Position numbers and translations under genes: made by a program. From positions 1-52,845 of the forward strand of contig NZ_FOYM01000027.1 in assembly GCF_900115975.1 (NCBI RefSeq): a stretch of 52,845 nucleotides of DNA, written 5' to 3'. Shown one piece after another: positions 24,786-32,196 of this stretch (the first letter of the stretch is position 1; each line of letters starts with the position of its first letter). This DNA comes from Desulfoscipio geothermicus DSM 3669 (GTDB taxonomy: Bacteria; Bacillota; Desulfotomaculia; Desulfotomaculales; Desulfallaceae). The notes under the pieces are model-generated. The model did not search any database. It was given only the letters and a program-made list of their open reading frames with translations, and was not told the DNA's origin.

Positions 24786-24971
24786 ATGGGATATGGTTAT
24801 GGCGGTTACGCTCCACCTAAAGGCGGGAAAAAAAATAAAGCTGGTTATGGTCCTGGCTGCGGCCCTGGGTATGGCCCCGGTTATCCTGGCTATGGCCCCG
24901 GAAAAGGTCCCGGTAAAGGCCCCGGTTATTGGCCTTGGTTCGGGCCTTATAAGAAGAAAAAAGATAAATAG
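24786..24971 (+). CDS. Gly/Pro/Tyr-rich low-complexity micro-protein, 61 aa
   Basis: A 61-residue protein with a MGYGYGGYAPP start, then repeated GYGPG, GYPGYGPG and GKGPGKGPG units, a WPWFGPY segment and a lysine end (KKKKDK). It has no membrane span. GGAG stands eight bases before ATG 24786. Composition is like spore-coat or crust proteins that cross-link or assemble through Tyr. It is encoded between YjcZ-like genes and has a similar promoter, so I infer a spore-layer component. I know no named family for it. Confidence 0.7.
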   Translation: MGYGYGGYAPPKGGKKNKAGYGPGCGPGYGPGYPGYGPGKGPGKGPGYWPWFGPYKKKKDK

Positions 24972-25076
24972 ATTCACATTTGCTCAAGTGAGATCATATT
25001 TAATAACAGCTTTTGGGCGTGTATATCCTGCTATGCAATTAACAAGGTATTTGCACGAATAGGGTATTTACAAGAT

Positions 25077-25108
25077 AAGATACCTGGGTAAAATTGCCCA
25101 GGTATCTT
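25077..25108. terminator. hairpin after the Gly/Pro/Tyr-rich gene
   Basis: Perfect 12-bp stem AAGATACCTGGG / CCCAGGTATCTT, 8-base loop. The T-run is poor on the + strand, so it may be a weak terminator. Confidence 0.5.
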
Positions 25109-25131
25109 ACTAAATGTTATCATTAAATTAA

Positions 25132-25153
25132 AAGCGCCCCTCACGGAGCGCTT
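25132..25153 (-). terminator. terminator of YjcZ-like gene 3
   Basis: On the minus strand AAGCGCTCC / GGGGCGCTT with a 4-base loop and trailing T's. Nearly the same structure is at 31117-31138. Confidence 0.7.
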
Positions 25154-25166
25154 ACCCACTGATCAA

Positions 25167-25277
25167 TTACTTTTCATAAACTCCACCGTATCCAAAGAAC
25201 CCTGTGCCGAATACCAGCAGGATAAGAATGAGGAACAAAATGAAACTCCCATCAAAAAAGCTGCCACCGTAACCCAT
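25167..25277 (-). CDS. YjcZ-like sporulation micro-protein 3, 36 aa
   Basis: A 36-residue paralogue: MGYGGSFFDGSFILFLILIL, then LVFGTGFFGYGGVYEK. GGAGG precedes the ATG. The protein is identical to copy 5 (31152-31262), and the flanking DNA is also nearly the same, so the two arose by a segmental duplication of about 230 bp. Own sigma-K-like promoter at 25321-25351 and own terminator at 25132. Confidence 0.8.
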   Translation of the reverse strand: MGYGGSFFDGSFILFLILILLVFGTGFFGYGGVYEK

Positions 25278-25320
25278 TAATACAGGCCTCCTTTGTTTAT
25301 ATTTTGTATAATTTACTGTT

Positions 25321-25351
25321 TATCATATGCAACTTGAAAGGAAAGTGTTAC
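25321..25351 (-). promoter_or_regulatory. sigma-K-like promoter of YjcZ-like gene 3
   Basis: Minus strand GTAACA, 16 bp, CATATGATA. The -10 part is a perfect CATANNNTA, and AC stands 17 bases before it. Confidence 0.7.
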
Positions 25352-25519
25352 TAATAAAAAATGCCCGTTCGGTGTAAAAAATAAGTGTCAATCCAAGAAA
25401 AAGTAACAGATTAACACATTACTTTACCTGGGATTGCAACCGCCGGTAGTGACGAAAACGGCAGCGCTGCAGAAAAACAGGTTGGGTTTGCTTCTTTTAT
25501 TATGAGATGTCTTTGGAAC

Positions 25520-25569
25520 AAAAGCTAGAAACCCAAGTCTCGGTTTATGAGAACGGGTTTCTAGCTTTT
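25520..25569. terminator. bidirectional terminator before YjcZ-like gene 4
   Basis: A perfect 15-bp stem AAAAGCTAGAAACCC / GGGTTTCTAGCTTTT. It is related to the stem at 24138-24175 (shared TAGAAACCCA core). It ends the minus-strand gene at 25596. Confidence 0.75.
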
Positions 25570-25595
25570 GCACTTACTGGCCCGGTTTATTTTAT

Positions 25596-25706
25596 TTACT
25601 TGTCAGCGCTGTAACCGAAGCCAAAACCAAAGAATCCCATGCCGAATACAAGCAAAATCAGAACCAGAAACAAAATAAAGCTGCCGTCAAAAAAAGTACC
25701 AGGCAT
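25596..25706 (-). CDS. YjcZ-like sporulation micro-protein 4, 36 aa
   Basis: A 36-residue paralogue, MPGTFFDGSFILFLVLIL then LVFGMGFFGFGFGYSADK, closest to copy 1. AGGAGG lies upstream of the ATG. It has its own promoter candidate (25738-25768) and terminator (25520-25569). Confidence 0.8.
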   Translation of the reverse strand: MPGTFFDGSFILFLVLILLVFGMGFFGFGFGYSADK

Positions 25707-25737
25707 TTAAAATCCTCCTTTTGTTTGTTGATGATAA

Positions 25738-25768
25738 TAACATATTCAGTTGGTTGAAAATCTGTTAC
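25738..25768 (-). promoter_or_regulatory. sigma-K-like promoter of YjcZ-like gene 4
   Basis: Minus strand GTAACA, 16 bp, AATATGTTA: same spacing as the other copies, A in the first -10 position. Confidence 0.65.
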
Positions 25769-25952
25769 AACCAAAACAATTAGATTTTCTAAAAATTAAC
25801 ATTTTATCGTATTAATCTTTTCAGAGAGATTCTTATTAATTCCCTGGAGTGCAAAGAAAATGCGCAAGTTTTTAATTGCGCTGTTATGATAGAACCTCTC
25901 TCACAGAGGAGCTTTTAAATTAAATTGATCCGAGATACTGTTCACGCCATGT

Positions 25953-27002
25953 CTAACCAATATCCCGTTTGTAAACACGGTATAACTTGATCACCTTGCC
26001 ACCGAACAGGGGCTTGATAACTTTTCTTTTTACCACATCATTGCTTTCGGCAACCTGCGAGGCCTCGCCACTGGTGTAACCCAGTTTCCTGCAGCGCTCA
26101 TAGAACTCCCTTAAGACCACCCAGTGGATGCCCCTGTGTTGGAATTCCGGTACAACGCCCCCGATAGCCAGCCTGATCACCCCGTCATTTCCATCCGGAC
26201 CCGGCCGCCTGATGGGTATGGAGAGGAACATGCCGGCCGGCTCGCCGCCCATCTCGAATATAAGAAACAGATCCGGCGGAACTCTGGCAGCCAGGCTTTG
26301 CAAAAAACCACTGGCTTCTTCGATGGTCATGGGAATAAAACCCCATATTCCGGACATGGACCTATTATTAATTTCCATGATAATCCTGGCCTCGTTATTC
26401 ACTGCCCGGTAATTCACCGGGCGGACCGTCAGGCCGGGAGGTGCTGTGGCGTCCCGCAGTTTGGGTGGTAACTCGTCGGGCAGGCGCCATTTAAAACACT
26501 CCAGGTCGTGCAACTTTTCCAACCCCGACTCAGCCAACAGCTCTTTGTAATACGGCGGATTGTATGGTATCTCTTCCTGTGGCTCATACTCAAAACCCTC
26601 AATTAACAGGCCGACCTGTTGGTTGGTATTCAAAGTGGCCGGGCCGATCATGACGGTCTTACCCTGCTTCTTCAGCCACCCGGCAGCCGCGTCCAGCAGA
26701 AGCCTGGCCACTTCCGGTCGTTCGACACATTCGAAACTACCCCAAAACCCTTCCTCAGGTCGGGGGTTCAGCAGGTCATACGAGGCGGTTATTCGCCCCA
26801 CGGGCTGAACGCCTTCCAGGGCCACAAAGTTGGCGAATCTGACGTGCTGTAAGGTCGGGTTGGCCAGGGGCATAAAGCGCATCCAGTTGGCGCCACCGGC
26901 AGTGGCCGGCGGTATTTTGCCGTCCCGGTAAACCATCCGGGGCATCTGCATAAACGCCTGCATGGCGGCGGGGTTATTTGCCCTGGTGACAGTATATTGC
27001 AT
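25953..27002 (-). CDS. GNAT-fold acyltransferase-like protein (YghO type)
   Basis: A 349-residue cytosolic protein. The N-terminal part (about 1-150) has MVYRDGKIPP and WGSFECVERPEVARLLLDAAAGWLKKQG, and the C-terminal part (about 190-349) has the GNAT-like stretch GVVPEFQHRGIHWVVLREFYERCRKLGYTSGEASQV. Proteins of this build are usually annotated only as hypothetical N-acetyltransferase-like (YghO). The acceptor is unknown. TGGAGG precedes the ATG. It is a single gene, not AT-rich, without link to its neighbours. Confidence 0.7.
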   Translation of the reverse strand: MQYTVTRANNPAAMQAFMQMPRMVYRDGKIPPATAGGANWMRFMPLANPTLQHVRFANFVALEGVQPVGRITASYDLLNPRPEEGFWGSFECVERPEVARLLLDAAAGWLKKQGKTVMIGPATLNTNQQVGLLIEGFEYEPQEEIPYNPPYYKELLAESGLEKLHDLECFKWRLPDELPPKLRDATAPPGLTVRPVNYRAVNNEARIIMEINNRSMSGIWGFIPMTIEEASGFLQSLAARVPPDLFLIFEMGGEPAGMFLSIPIRRPGPDGNDGVIRLAIGGVVPEFQHRGIHWVVLREFYERCRKLGYTSGEASQVAESNDVVKRKVIKPLFGGKVIKLYRVYKRDIG

Positions 27003-27196
27003 ATTAAACCTCCATTAAATCAGTTTTTAACTTTTATGTCACAATATTCTTTTCCCTGGAAATTTGCTAACATAAATTTTCATTTTTAATCCCCACCCCC
27101 TTAACCCCTTCGGGGCATACCCGTTCCGGGCATACCCATACCCGTATTGTTCCTTTGCCCTGGCCAAAGAAATGAGGCATTGGCTGTCTAAAGTGC

Positions 27197-27230
27197 AAAG
27201 AAGCGCCTCCTTAAGCGGCGCTTCTTTTTT
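27197..27230 (+). terminator. hairpin in the 27.0-27.4 kb intergenic stretch
   Basis: AAAGAAGCGCC / GGCGCTTCTTT with a 9-base loop and T6. The rest of this 430-bp gap holds no convincing gene; on the minus strand it has a short Gly-Tyr-Gly-Tyr coding-like stretch near 27100-27145 and a CCCCTTCGGGG hairpin, which may be debris of a micro-protein like that at 24786. Confidence 0.6.
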
Positions 27231-27435
27231 CTTGTACTGTGGTGAAAGAGACGGGGGGCTTATATTCTCGTTAAAAATGTTGGGGGGATCTCTAATAGCA
27301 AGGTTTCCCTTTCCCTTTAAGTTACATAATTTAAGAAAGAAGGAAAGGATTAAAGGAGTAATCACATTGATAGGGCTTAACCTGCAAGAAAAAGCATTTT
27401 TAAAATCCAAAATTTAACTTAAAGAAGGGGATACT

Positions 27436-28068
27436 ATGATAAAACATGTAGTTTTTGATTTTGACGGAACAATTGTTGATTCAAGATACTTAGCTGTGGA
27501 ATTATTAAATCAGTTAGCTGAAAAATATAGATTTCGTAAATTAAAAGAAAAAGAATTTGAACATTTCCGTTCTTTATCTATTATGGAAAGATGTAAAGCT
27601 ATTCATGTACCTGTTTATATGATTCCGATAATTTTAACTGAACTTAGACGAAAATATCAAGAATCTACAAGTCATTTAACAGTATTTATGGGTGTTAAGG
27701 AACTGATTAGGGGACTTAAAGAAAAAGGTTTTGAACTTAGTATCATTTCTTCAAATTCAATTGATAACATTAATAAGTTTTTAAGAAAAAATAATATTGA
27801 TGTCTTCGATAGTATTTATTCTTCAAGTAACTATTTTGGCAAAGACAAGGCGCTAAATGCTTTTTTAAGAAAACATAAACTTAATGGGAAAGATGTTGTC
27901 TATATTGGAGATGAATGCAGGGATATTGTTGCTTGCAAAAAAAATAATGTAAAAATTATTTCCGTATCATGGGGCTATGATTCTATAGAGCTACTTGCCA
28001 AGGAAAACCCGGATTTTATAGTCAAAAATCCAAGAGAACTCTTTAAGTTAATCACTTTAAAAATTTAA
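27436..28068 (+). CDS. HAD-superfamily phosphatase (phosphoglycolate phosphatase-like)
   Basis: A 210-residue HAD hydrolase. Motif I is FDFDGTIVDS (catalytic Asp pair), motif II is SIISSNS, motif III Lys is in GKDKAL, and motif IV is YIGDECRDIVA. A small helical cap lies between motifs I and II. It should dephosphorylate a small metabolite in the cytosol; the substrate is unknown. The coding sequence is much more AT-rich than most of the window and uses A/T-ending codons, so it looks acquired. AAGAAGGGG precedes the ATG. Confidence 0.85.
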   Translation: MIKHVVFDFDGTIVDSRYLAVELLNQLAEKYRFRKLKEKEFEHFRSLSIMERCKAIHVPVYMIPIILTELRRKYQESTSHLTVFMGVKELIRGLKEKGFELSIISSNSIDNINKFLRKNNIDVFDSIYSSSNYFGKDKALNAFLRKHKLNGKDVVYIGDECRDIVACKKNNVKIISVSWGYDSIELLAKENPDFIVKNPRELFKLITLKI

Positions 28069-28126
28069 CAAAAACAAACATTTGCATTTGTTCTTATAAA
28101 CTTTTAAACTTTAAACATCAAAATAT

Positions 28127-28168
28127 AAAAAAGCGCGCTTATTCGACTCCCTCCACGCGCGCTTTTTG
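28127..28168 (+). terminator. terminator after HAD gene
   Basis: AAAAAGCGCGC / GCGCGCTTTTT stem with an 18-base loop. Confidence 0.75.
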
Positions 28169-28269
28169 ATACTTTATTTCATCTTCCAGGATAGAATTAA
28201 ACAGGTAGCCGGGACCTTTCCGCAACAAAGTCTTGTGGGTGATGACCAGCGCAAAACCGCAGCCTGGTG

Positions 28270-28374
28270 CTGGAATTTTTAGGCGAAGGGGGCATTCTCG
28301 GCTTACTGGGTGGTGTTCCAGGGGTTGGATTGGGTTATCTCCTGGCCCAGCTGATTGGTCAGAGCGTGCTTTAA
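28270..28374 (+). pseudogene. C-terminal fragment of an FtsX/MacB-like ABC permease
   Basis: The frame 28270-28374 reads LEFLGEGGILGLLGGVPG then VGLGYLLAQLIGQSVL-stop. This is the last-but-one membrane helix pattern of FtsX-type permeases (E-A-x-L-L-G-x-x-G-G). No start or upstream domain is present. The stretch 28375-28420 after it carries two GGGGACA words resembling worn REP arms. Nothing else is seen in the 28.07-28.48 kb gap. Confidence 0.5.
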
Positions 28375-28484
28375 GGAATGGGGACATACCTCCGAATAAG
28401 GAAAGGGGACAAATAGATGACAGTAAAGCATGAATTTTTATTATATGATACCTATAATAAGGAGTTTGCGAGGTTGGACTACGG

Positions 28485-29183
28485 ATGGAAAACCTTTCAT
28501 TATTGAATGCGGGCTTGGCCTTCATGTTTGGCCTGCTGTCGTTTTTGTCTCCCTGTGTACTCCCGTTGCTGCCGGGGTATTTTTCCTTTATTGCCGGTAG
28601 CGGTGGTGACCAGGGCACCATGCCGGAACGACGGCGGCTGGTATGGAACAGCACCGGTTTTGTACTTGGATTCGGTGTCCTGTTCGTGGGCATGGGCGCT
28701 GCGGCCAGCGGGCTGGGCCAATGGCTAAACCAAAACCGGGAAATGTTGACGCAAATTGCCGGTGTGATCATAATTATATTAGGTTTGCATGTCAGCGGGC
28801 TGCTGCCGGTAAAGATGCTGTACCGGCAGGTTAGCTGGCAGCCCGGGCGGAAACTCTCCGGGTGGCCTGGAGCATTTGTGTTGGGCCTTTCTTTCGCTGC
28901 AGCTTGGACACCTTGTGTAGGCCCCGTTCTGGCGTCTATTTTGTTGCTGGCGGGCAGTTTCGAAACTATGACCCAGGGCGTTATTCTGCTAACATTTTTC
29001 ACCATGGGGCTGGCCCTGCCGTTCATGCTGGCCGCATTTGCCGCCGGTTTTGTTTACCCGGCCCTTGCCAAAATGCGAGGTGTCATGCCTTATATTAACG
29101 CTGTCAGCGGCGGACTGTTAATTGCCATGGGAGTGTTGCTGCTGTTCGGAATCTGGGACCGGCTGGCCAGGGTGTTTTACTAA
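28485..29183 (+). CDS. ccdA: CcdA-type thiol-disulfide transmembrane transporter
   Basis: A 232-residue membrane protein with six hydrophobic segments. It carries electrons from cytosolic thioredoxin to outer thiol proteins. The redox Cys pair is in SFLSPCVLPLLPGY (TM1) and AAWTPCVGPVLASILLLA (TM4), both with the family Pro residues. It is followed 40 bp later by a TlpA/ResA-like lipid-side thioredoxin, its natural partner, for cytochrome c maturation or spore/envelope disulfide reduction. The ribosome site (AAGGAG, 22 bases before) is poorly placed, so the start is a little uncertain. Confidence 0.9.
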   Translation: MENLSLLNAGLAFMFGLLSFLSPCVLPLLPGYFSFIAGSGGDQGTMPERRRLVWNSTGFVLGFGVLFVGMGAAASGLGQWLNQNREMLTQIAGVIIIILGLHVSGLLPVKMLYRQVSWQPGRKLSGWPGAFVLGLSFAAAWTPCVGPVLASILLLAGSFETMTQGVILLTFFTMGLALPFMLAAFAAGFVYPALAKMRGVMPYINAVSGGLLIAMGVLLLFGIWDRLARVFY

Positions 29184-29223
29184 GTAGGCAGTATATTGCA
29201 CAAGTAAAGTGGGGGGAGTTAAA

Positions 29224-29784
29224 ATGAATAAAACAAAATTGAGCACTGTCATTGTGGTTATGGTTTTGGTTGCTGCAGGGTTTTTCTTTTCCCGTTCCGG
29301 CGCCGGGGATTTTGCCGGGACCGCCCTGGCCGGGGAAGTATCACTGACTCTTCCCGGTGAACAGAAAACCGTGGATCCGGACATGTCACCCCCGGACTTT
29401 TTCATCATTGGCGAAAATAAAGGGGAAACCACGCTTTCAGAATTGAAGGGCAAGCCTGTGTTTATCAACTTCTGGAACACCTGGTGCCCGCCCTGCCGGG
29501 CCGAAATGCCTGAGTTGGATAAACTTTACCGTGAATACGGTAATGACGCTGAATTTATTTTTATCAACATTACCTCCCAGGAAGAATCTCTGGCGGATGT
29601 AACCACATTCCTTTCCGACAACGGATACTCCATACCGGTCTACCTGGACCGGCGGGGAGAAGTGGCCGGGGCGTACGGGATCCGGGGTATACCCACCACG
29701 GTGGTCCTTGACGCTCAGGGAGAGGTGGTCTATGCCGCTGCCGGCCAGATTTCGTACGACAAGGCAAAGTCCCTGATAAAGTAG
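29224..29784 (+). CDS. membrane-anchored TlpA/ResA-type thioredoxin
   Basis: A 186-residue protein with an N-terminal anchor (residues 7-26) and an outward thioredoxin domain. The active site is FWNTWCPPCRAEMPEL (CPPC), with cis-Pro in GIPTTVVLD. It reduces disulfides in apocytochrome c or similar proteins outside the membrane and is recharged by CcdA, encoded just upstream. I choose ATG 29224, 6 bases after GGGGGGAG, over the GTG at 29209. Confidence 0.9.
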   Translation: MNKTKLSTVIVVMVLVAAGFFFSRSGAGDFAGTALAGEVSLTLPGEQKTVDPDMSPPDFFIIGENKGETTLSELKGKPVFINFWNTWCPPCRAEMPELDKLYREYGNDAEFIFINITSQEESLADVTTFLSDNGYSIPVYLDRRGEVAGAYGIRGIPTTVVLDAQGEVVYAAAGQISYDKAKSLIK

Positions 29785-29868
29785 CAGCCGGGTTAGACGG
29801 GAGTATTCAGGGTAAGCCCCTATACTGCTGCCACGGAAACAGCGTTAGCTATCTTAGGCAGTGGAAAC

Positions 29869-30054
29869 GTGTTTGTAGAGATTGCTTCGTTTTTTCTCGG
29901 GACGCGGGATTTGTTTTTATTGAAACTATGGATGATTGGATCGACCTGCGAGTCTGTAACGGTGGTGCTGAATGAATTGGCAAAAGAAGATTTGATACAA
30001 ATGGGACGGAAGTCGATTCGAGTGCTTAGGAAGCGTGCTAATATGCCCTGCTGA
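29869..30054 (+). pseudogene. remnant of a Crp/Fnr-type regulator (HTH end)
   Basis: A 61-codon frame contains STCESVTVVLNELAKEDLIQMGRKSIRVL. This matches the recognition helix and wing of Crp/Fnr proteins (TTRETVTRVLxELxxxGLI...RKSIxIL) but lacks the rest of the HTH and the cyclic-nucleotide-like domain, and has no ribosome site. The flanking stretch 29785-29868 shows nothing else. Confidence 0.45.
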
Positions 30055-30098
30055 TGGCAGGTTACAAGAAAAAACTGACCCGGAGATGATATAGACGT

Positions 30099-30872
30099 TT
30101 ATTGTAAACCTCCGAAGCGGCGCTCCCGCTGTTGATAATCAACCAGAGCGCTCAATAAATGTTGACGTCGAAAATCCGGCCACAGTACGTTAGTAAACCA
30201 GATTTCACTATAAGCCAACTGCCAAAGTAAAAAGTTACTGATCCTAAACTCACCGGCGGTTCGGATCAATAGGTCCGGATCGGGTAGACCGGCGGTATAC
30301 AGGTGGTCTGTTATCGTCTGGATATCAACCTGGCTGGCTTTCAAACATCCCACTTCAACAGCCTCGGCAATAGCGCGAACTGCGTTTGTTATTTCTAAAC
30401 GCCCTCCATAGTTCAGGGCCAAGTTTAAAACTAGTCCGCTATTATCACGGCTTCGCTCAACAGAATTAGCGATAACATCCTGAACTGATTGAGGCAATTC
30501 TTGCAAAGTGCCTATGGAGTTAACCCTTACTCCTTTTTTACACAATTCACCAATTTCCTTATTTAAGTATTCAATTATCAGATTCATCAGGTAATTTATT
30601 TCTTGCTGAGGTCTTTTCCAGTTTTCCGTGGAGAACCCGTAAACTGTCAGCACCTCAATTTTTAACTCATAACAGATTTCTACTATGCCTTTGAGAGATT
30701 CCGCACCTGCAAGGTGACCCACAGAGCGGGGGAGTCCTCGCTTAAGCGCCCACCTGCCGTTGCCATCCATTATAATGGCAATATGCTTGGGCAGTTTTTG
30801 CCTATCAATAATTTTCAATAAATCTTGCTCATTCAGTTGAATGGTTTGCTCAAAATTAATTTTATTTTTCAT
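30099..30872 (-). CDS. uppS: isoprenyl (undecaprenyl) diphosphate synthase
   Basis: A 257-residue cis-prenyltransferase. Motifs are IAIIMDGNGRWA (catalytic Asp), GHLAGAESL, YGFSTENWKRP, LALNYGGR, and DLLIRTAGEFRISNFLLWQLAYSEI. It joins isopentenyl diphosphate units into the polyprenyl carrier for wall polymers. It stands alone, without cdsA/dxr/frr neighbours, so it is likely a second copy. Its upstream region has the same sigma-K-like promoter layout as the YjcZ-like genes (30921-30951), which suggests use in the mother cell during spore cortex or envelope synthesis; that is inference. Confidence 0.92.
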   Translation of the reverse strand: MKNKINFEQTIQLNEQDLLKIIDRQKLPKHIAIIMDGNGRWALKRGLPRSVGHLAGAESLKGIVEICYELKIEVLTVYGFSTENWKRPQQEINYLMNLIIEYLNKEIGELCKKGVRVNSIGTLQELPQSVQDVIANSVERSRDNSGLVLNLALNYGGRLEITNAVRAIAEAVEVGCLKASQVDIQTITDHLYTAGLPDPDLLIRTAGEFRISNFLLWQLAYSEIWFTNVLWPDFRRQHLLSALVDYQQRERRFGGLQ

Positions 30873-30920
30873 AAAGATATGATCCTCACTGATATTTAAA
30901 AAAACTTTTTGATTTTAGTT

Positions 30921-30951
30921 CATAGTATTCAAATAAAGTTGAATATGTTAC
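30921..30951 (-). promoter_or_regulatory. sigma-K-like promoter of uppS
   Basis: Minus strand GTAACA, 16 bp, AATACTATG, starting about 50 bp upstream of the ATG. The layout is the same as at 24579. The following 165 bp up to 31116 are AT-rich without visible features. Confidence 0.6.
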
Positions 30952-31151
30952 CATTTACAGTGCGCAAAATCCATATACTTAAAGGCACTAGTTAGAATAA
31001 ATCGTCCTTGGGAATATTAAATGAGAAATTTTGCAACATTTACTATTAAATCAACACAATACTTCATTATCACATTTTTGGTATTCAATAATTATGCTAA
31101 ATGTCACCATAAATAAAAGCGCCCCTTATGGAGCGCTTACCCACTGATCAA

Positions 31152-31262
31152 TTACTTTTCATATACTCCGCCGTATCCAAAGAACCCTGTGCCGAATACC
31201 AGCAGGATAAGAATGAGGAACAAAATGAAACTTCCATCAAAAAAGCTGCCACCGTAACCCAT
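31152..31262 (-). CDS. YjcZ-like sporulation micro-protein 5, 36 aa
   Basis: The encoded protein is identical to copy 3 (25167-25277), although several codons differ silently, so selection has kept the protein. GGAGG precedes the ATG. Confidence 0.8.
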   Translation of the reverse strand: MGYGGSFFDGSFILFLILILLVFGTGFFGYGGVYEK

Positions 31263-31307
31263 AAATACAGGCCTCCTTTGTTTATACATTTTGTTTAATT
31301 CACGGTT

Positions 31308-31338
31308 TATCATATGCAACCCGAAAGGAAAGTGTTAC
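31308..31338 (-). promoter_or_regulatory. sigma-K-like promoter of YjcZ-like gene 5
   Basis: Minus strand GTAACA, 16 bp, CATATGATA, as in copy 3. Confidence 0.7.
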
Positions 31339-31473
31339 TAATAAAAAACCCCCGCTCGACACAAATGAACAAACAGGAGAACGCGAAGAAACAGCTGCTT
31401 TGGTTTGGCAGGAATAAATATCCTGCCAGTCGAAACAATAAACAAGTCAGGGTTTACCATAGGGGGATAGGCT

Positions 31474-32196
31474 TTGAATATATTTGCCATCGGAGATTTG
31501 CATCTGTCGTTCAAACAAAATGTTAACGTGGAAAACTGGGATAAAAATGAGCAGTATAAACCAATGGAAGAAGTGGATAAGTCCTGGCACGATCATGCCC
31601 GGAGAATTTATGAAAACTGGCGCCGGGTGGTCGGTGAAGATGATGTGGTGCTGGTTCCCGGTGATATTTCCTGGGCCATGCGGTTGGAAGAGGCCCGGAC
31701 CGATCTGGATTTTCTGGGGCTGCTGCCGGGCCGGGTCATCTGCGTACAGGGCAACCATGATTACTGGTGGCAGAGTATTTCCCGGGCCAGGGCGGCGGCC
31801 CCGGCCAACGTGCAGTTGATTCAAAACGATCATGTCGGGCTGGGCGGTTTGAACATCTGCGGCACCCGGGGCTGGATTTGCCCCAACGGCGCTTACTTCA
31901 GGGAACAGGATGAAAAGATATACCGCCGGGAACTGATTAGAATGGAAAATTCATTGCAGAGCGCCGGTGCGGGTAGAAAAATTGTTATGATGCATTATAT
32001 GCCCACCAATGAAAAACACGAGTATTCAGGTTTTATAGAACTATTCGAGAAGTATGCCGTGGAAACGGTCGTTTACGGGCACCTGCATGCAAGGGCCTGC
32101 CGCTACCGGCTGCCGGACCGGGCCTGGGGCATTAACTTTCACCTGACCAGCGCCGATTATCTGTCATTTTCTCCCAAGTCAATTCTCACGCTTTAA
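31474..32196 (+). CDS. calcineurin-like metallophosphoesterase
   Basis: A 240-residue cytosolic phosphoesterase. The metal-binding motifs are in order: FAIGDLHLS (D-x-H), VLVPGDISWA (GD), VCVQ-like CVQGNHDYWW (GNHD), MMHYMP (H) and VYGHLHARA (GHLH). It resembles the YkuE/YpbG-like group of two-metal enzymes; the substrate is unknown. It starts at TTG 31474 behind AGGGGGATAGG. The gene converges with the next one, with an 18-bp overlap of 3' ends. Confidence 0.88.
   Translation: MNIFAIGDLHLSFKQNVNVENWDKNEQYKPMEEVDKSWHDHARRIYENWRRVVGEDDVVLVPGDISWAMRLEEARTDLDFLGLLPGRVICVQGNHDYWWQSISRARAAAPANVQLIQNDHVGLGGLNICGTRGWICPNGAYFREQDEKIYRRELIRMENSLQSAGAGRKIVMMHYMPTNEKHEYSGFIELFEKYAVETVVYGHLHARACRYRLPDRAWGINFHLTSADYLSFSPKSILTL

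Larger units (their letters stand above)
25131..25360. repeat. segmental duplication, copy 1 (partner 31116-31347)
   Basis: About 230 bp including terminator, YjcZ-like gene, ribosome site and promoter match 31116-31347 with roughly one difference in ten to fifteen bases; the encoded 36-aa proteins are the same. Confidence 0.85.
31116..31347. repeat. segmental duplication, copy 2 (partner 25131-25360)
   Basis: Contains terminator (31117-31138), YjcZ-like gene 5 and its promoter, all nearly the same as copy 1, about 6 kb away and in the same orientation. Confidence 0.85.
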
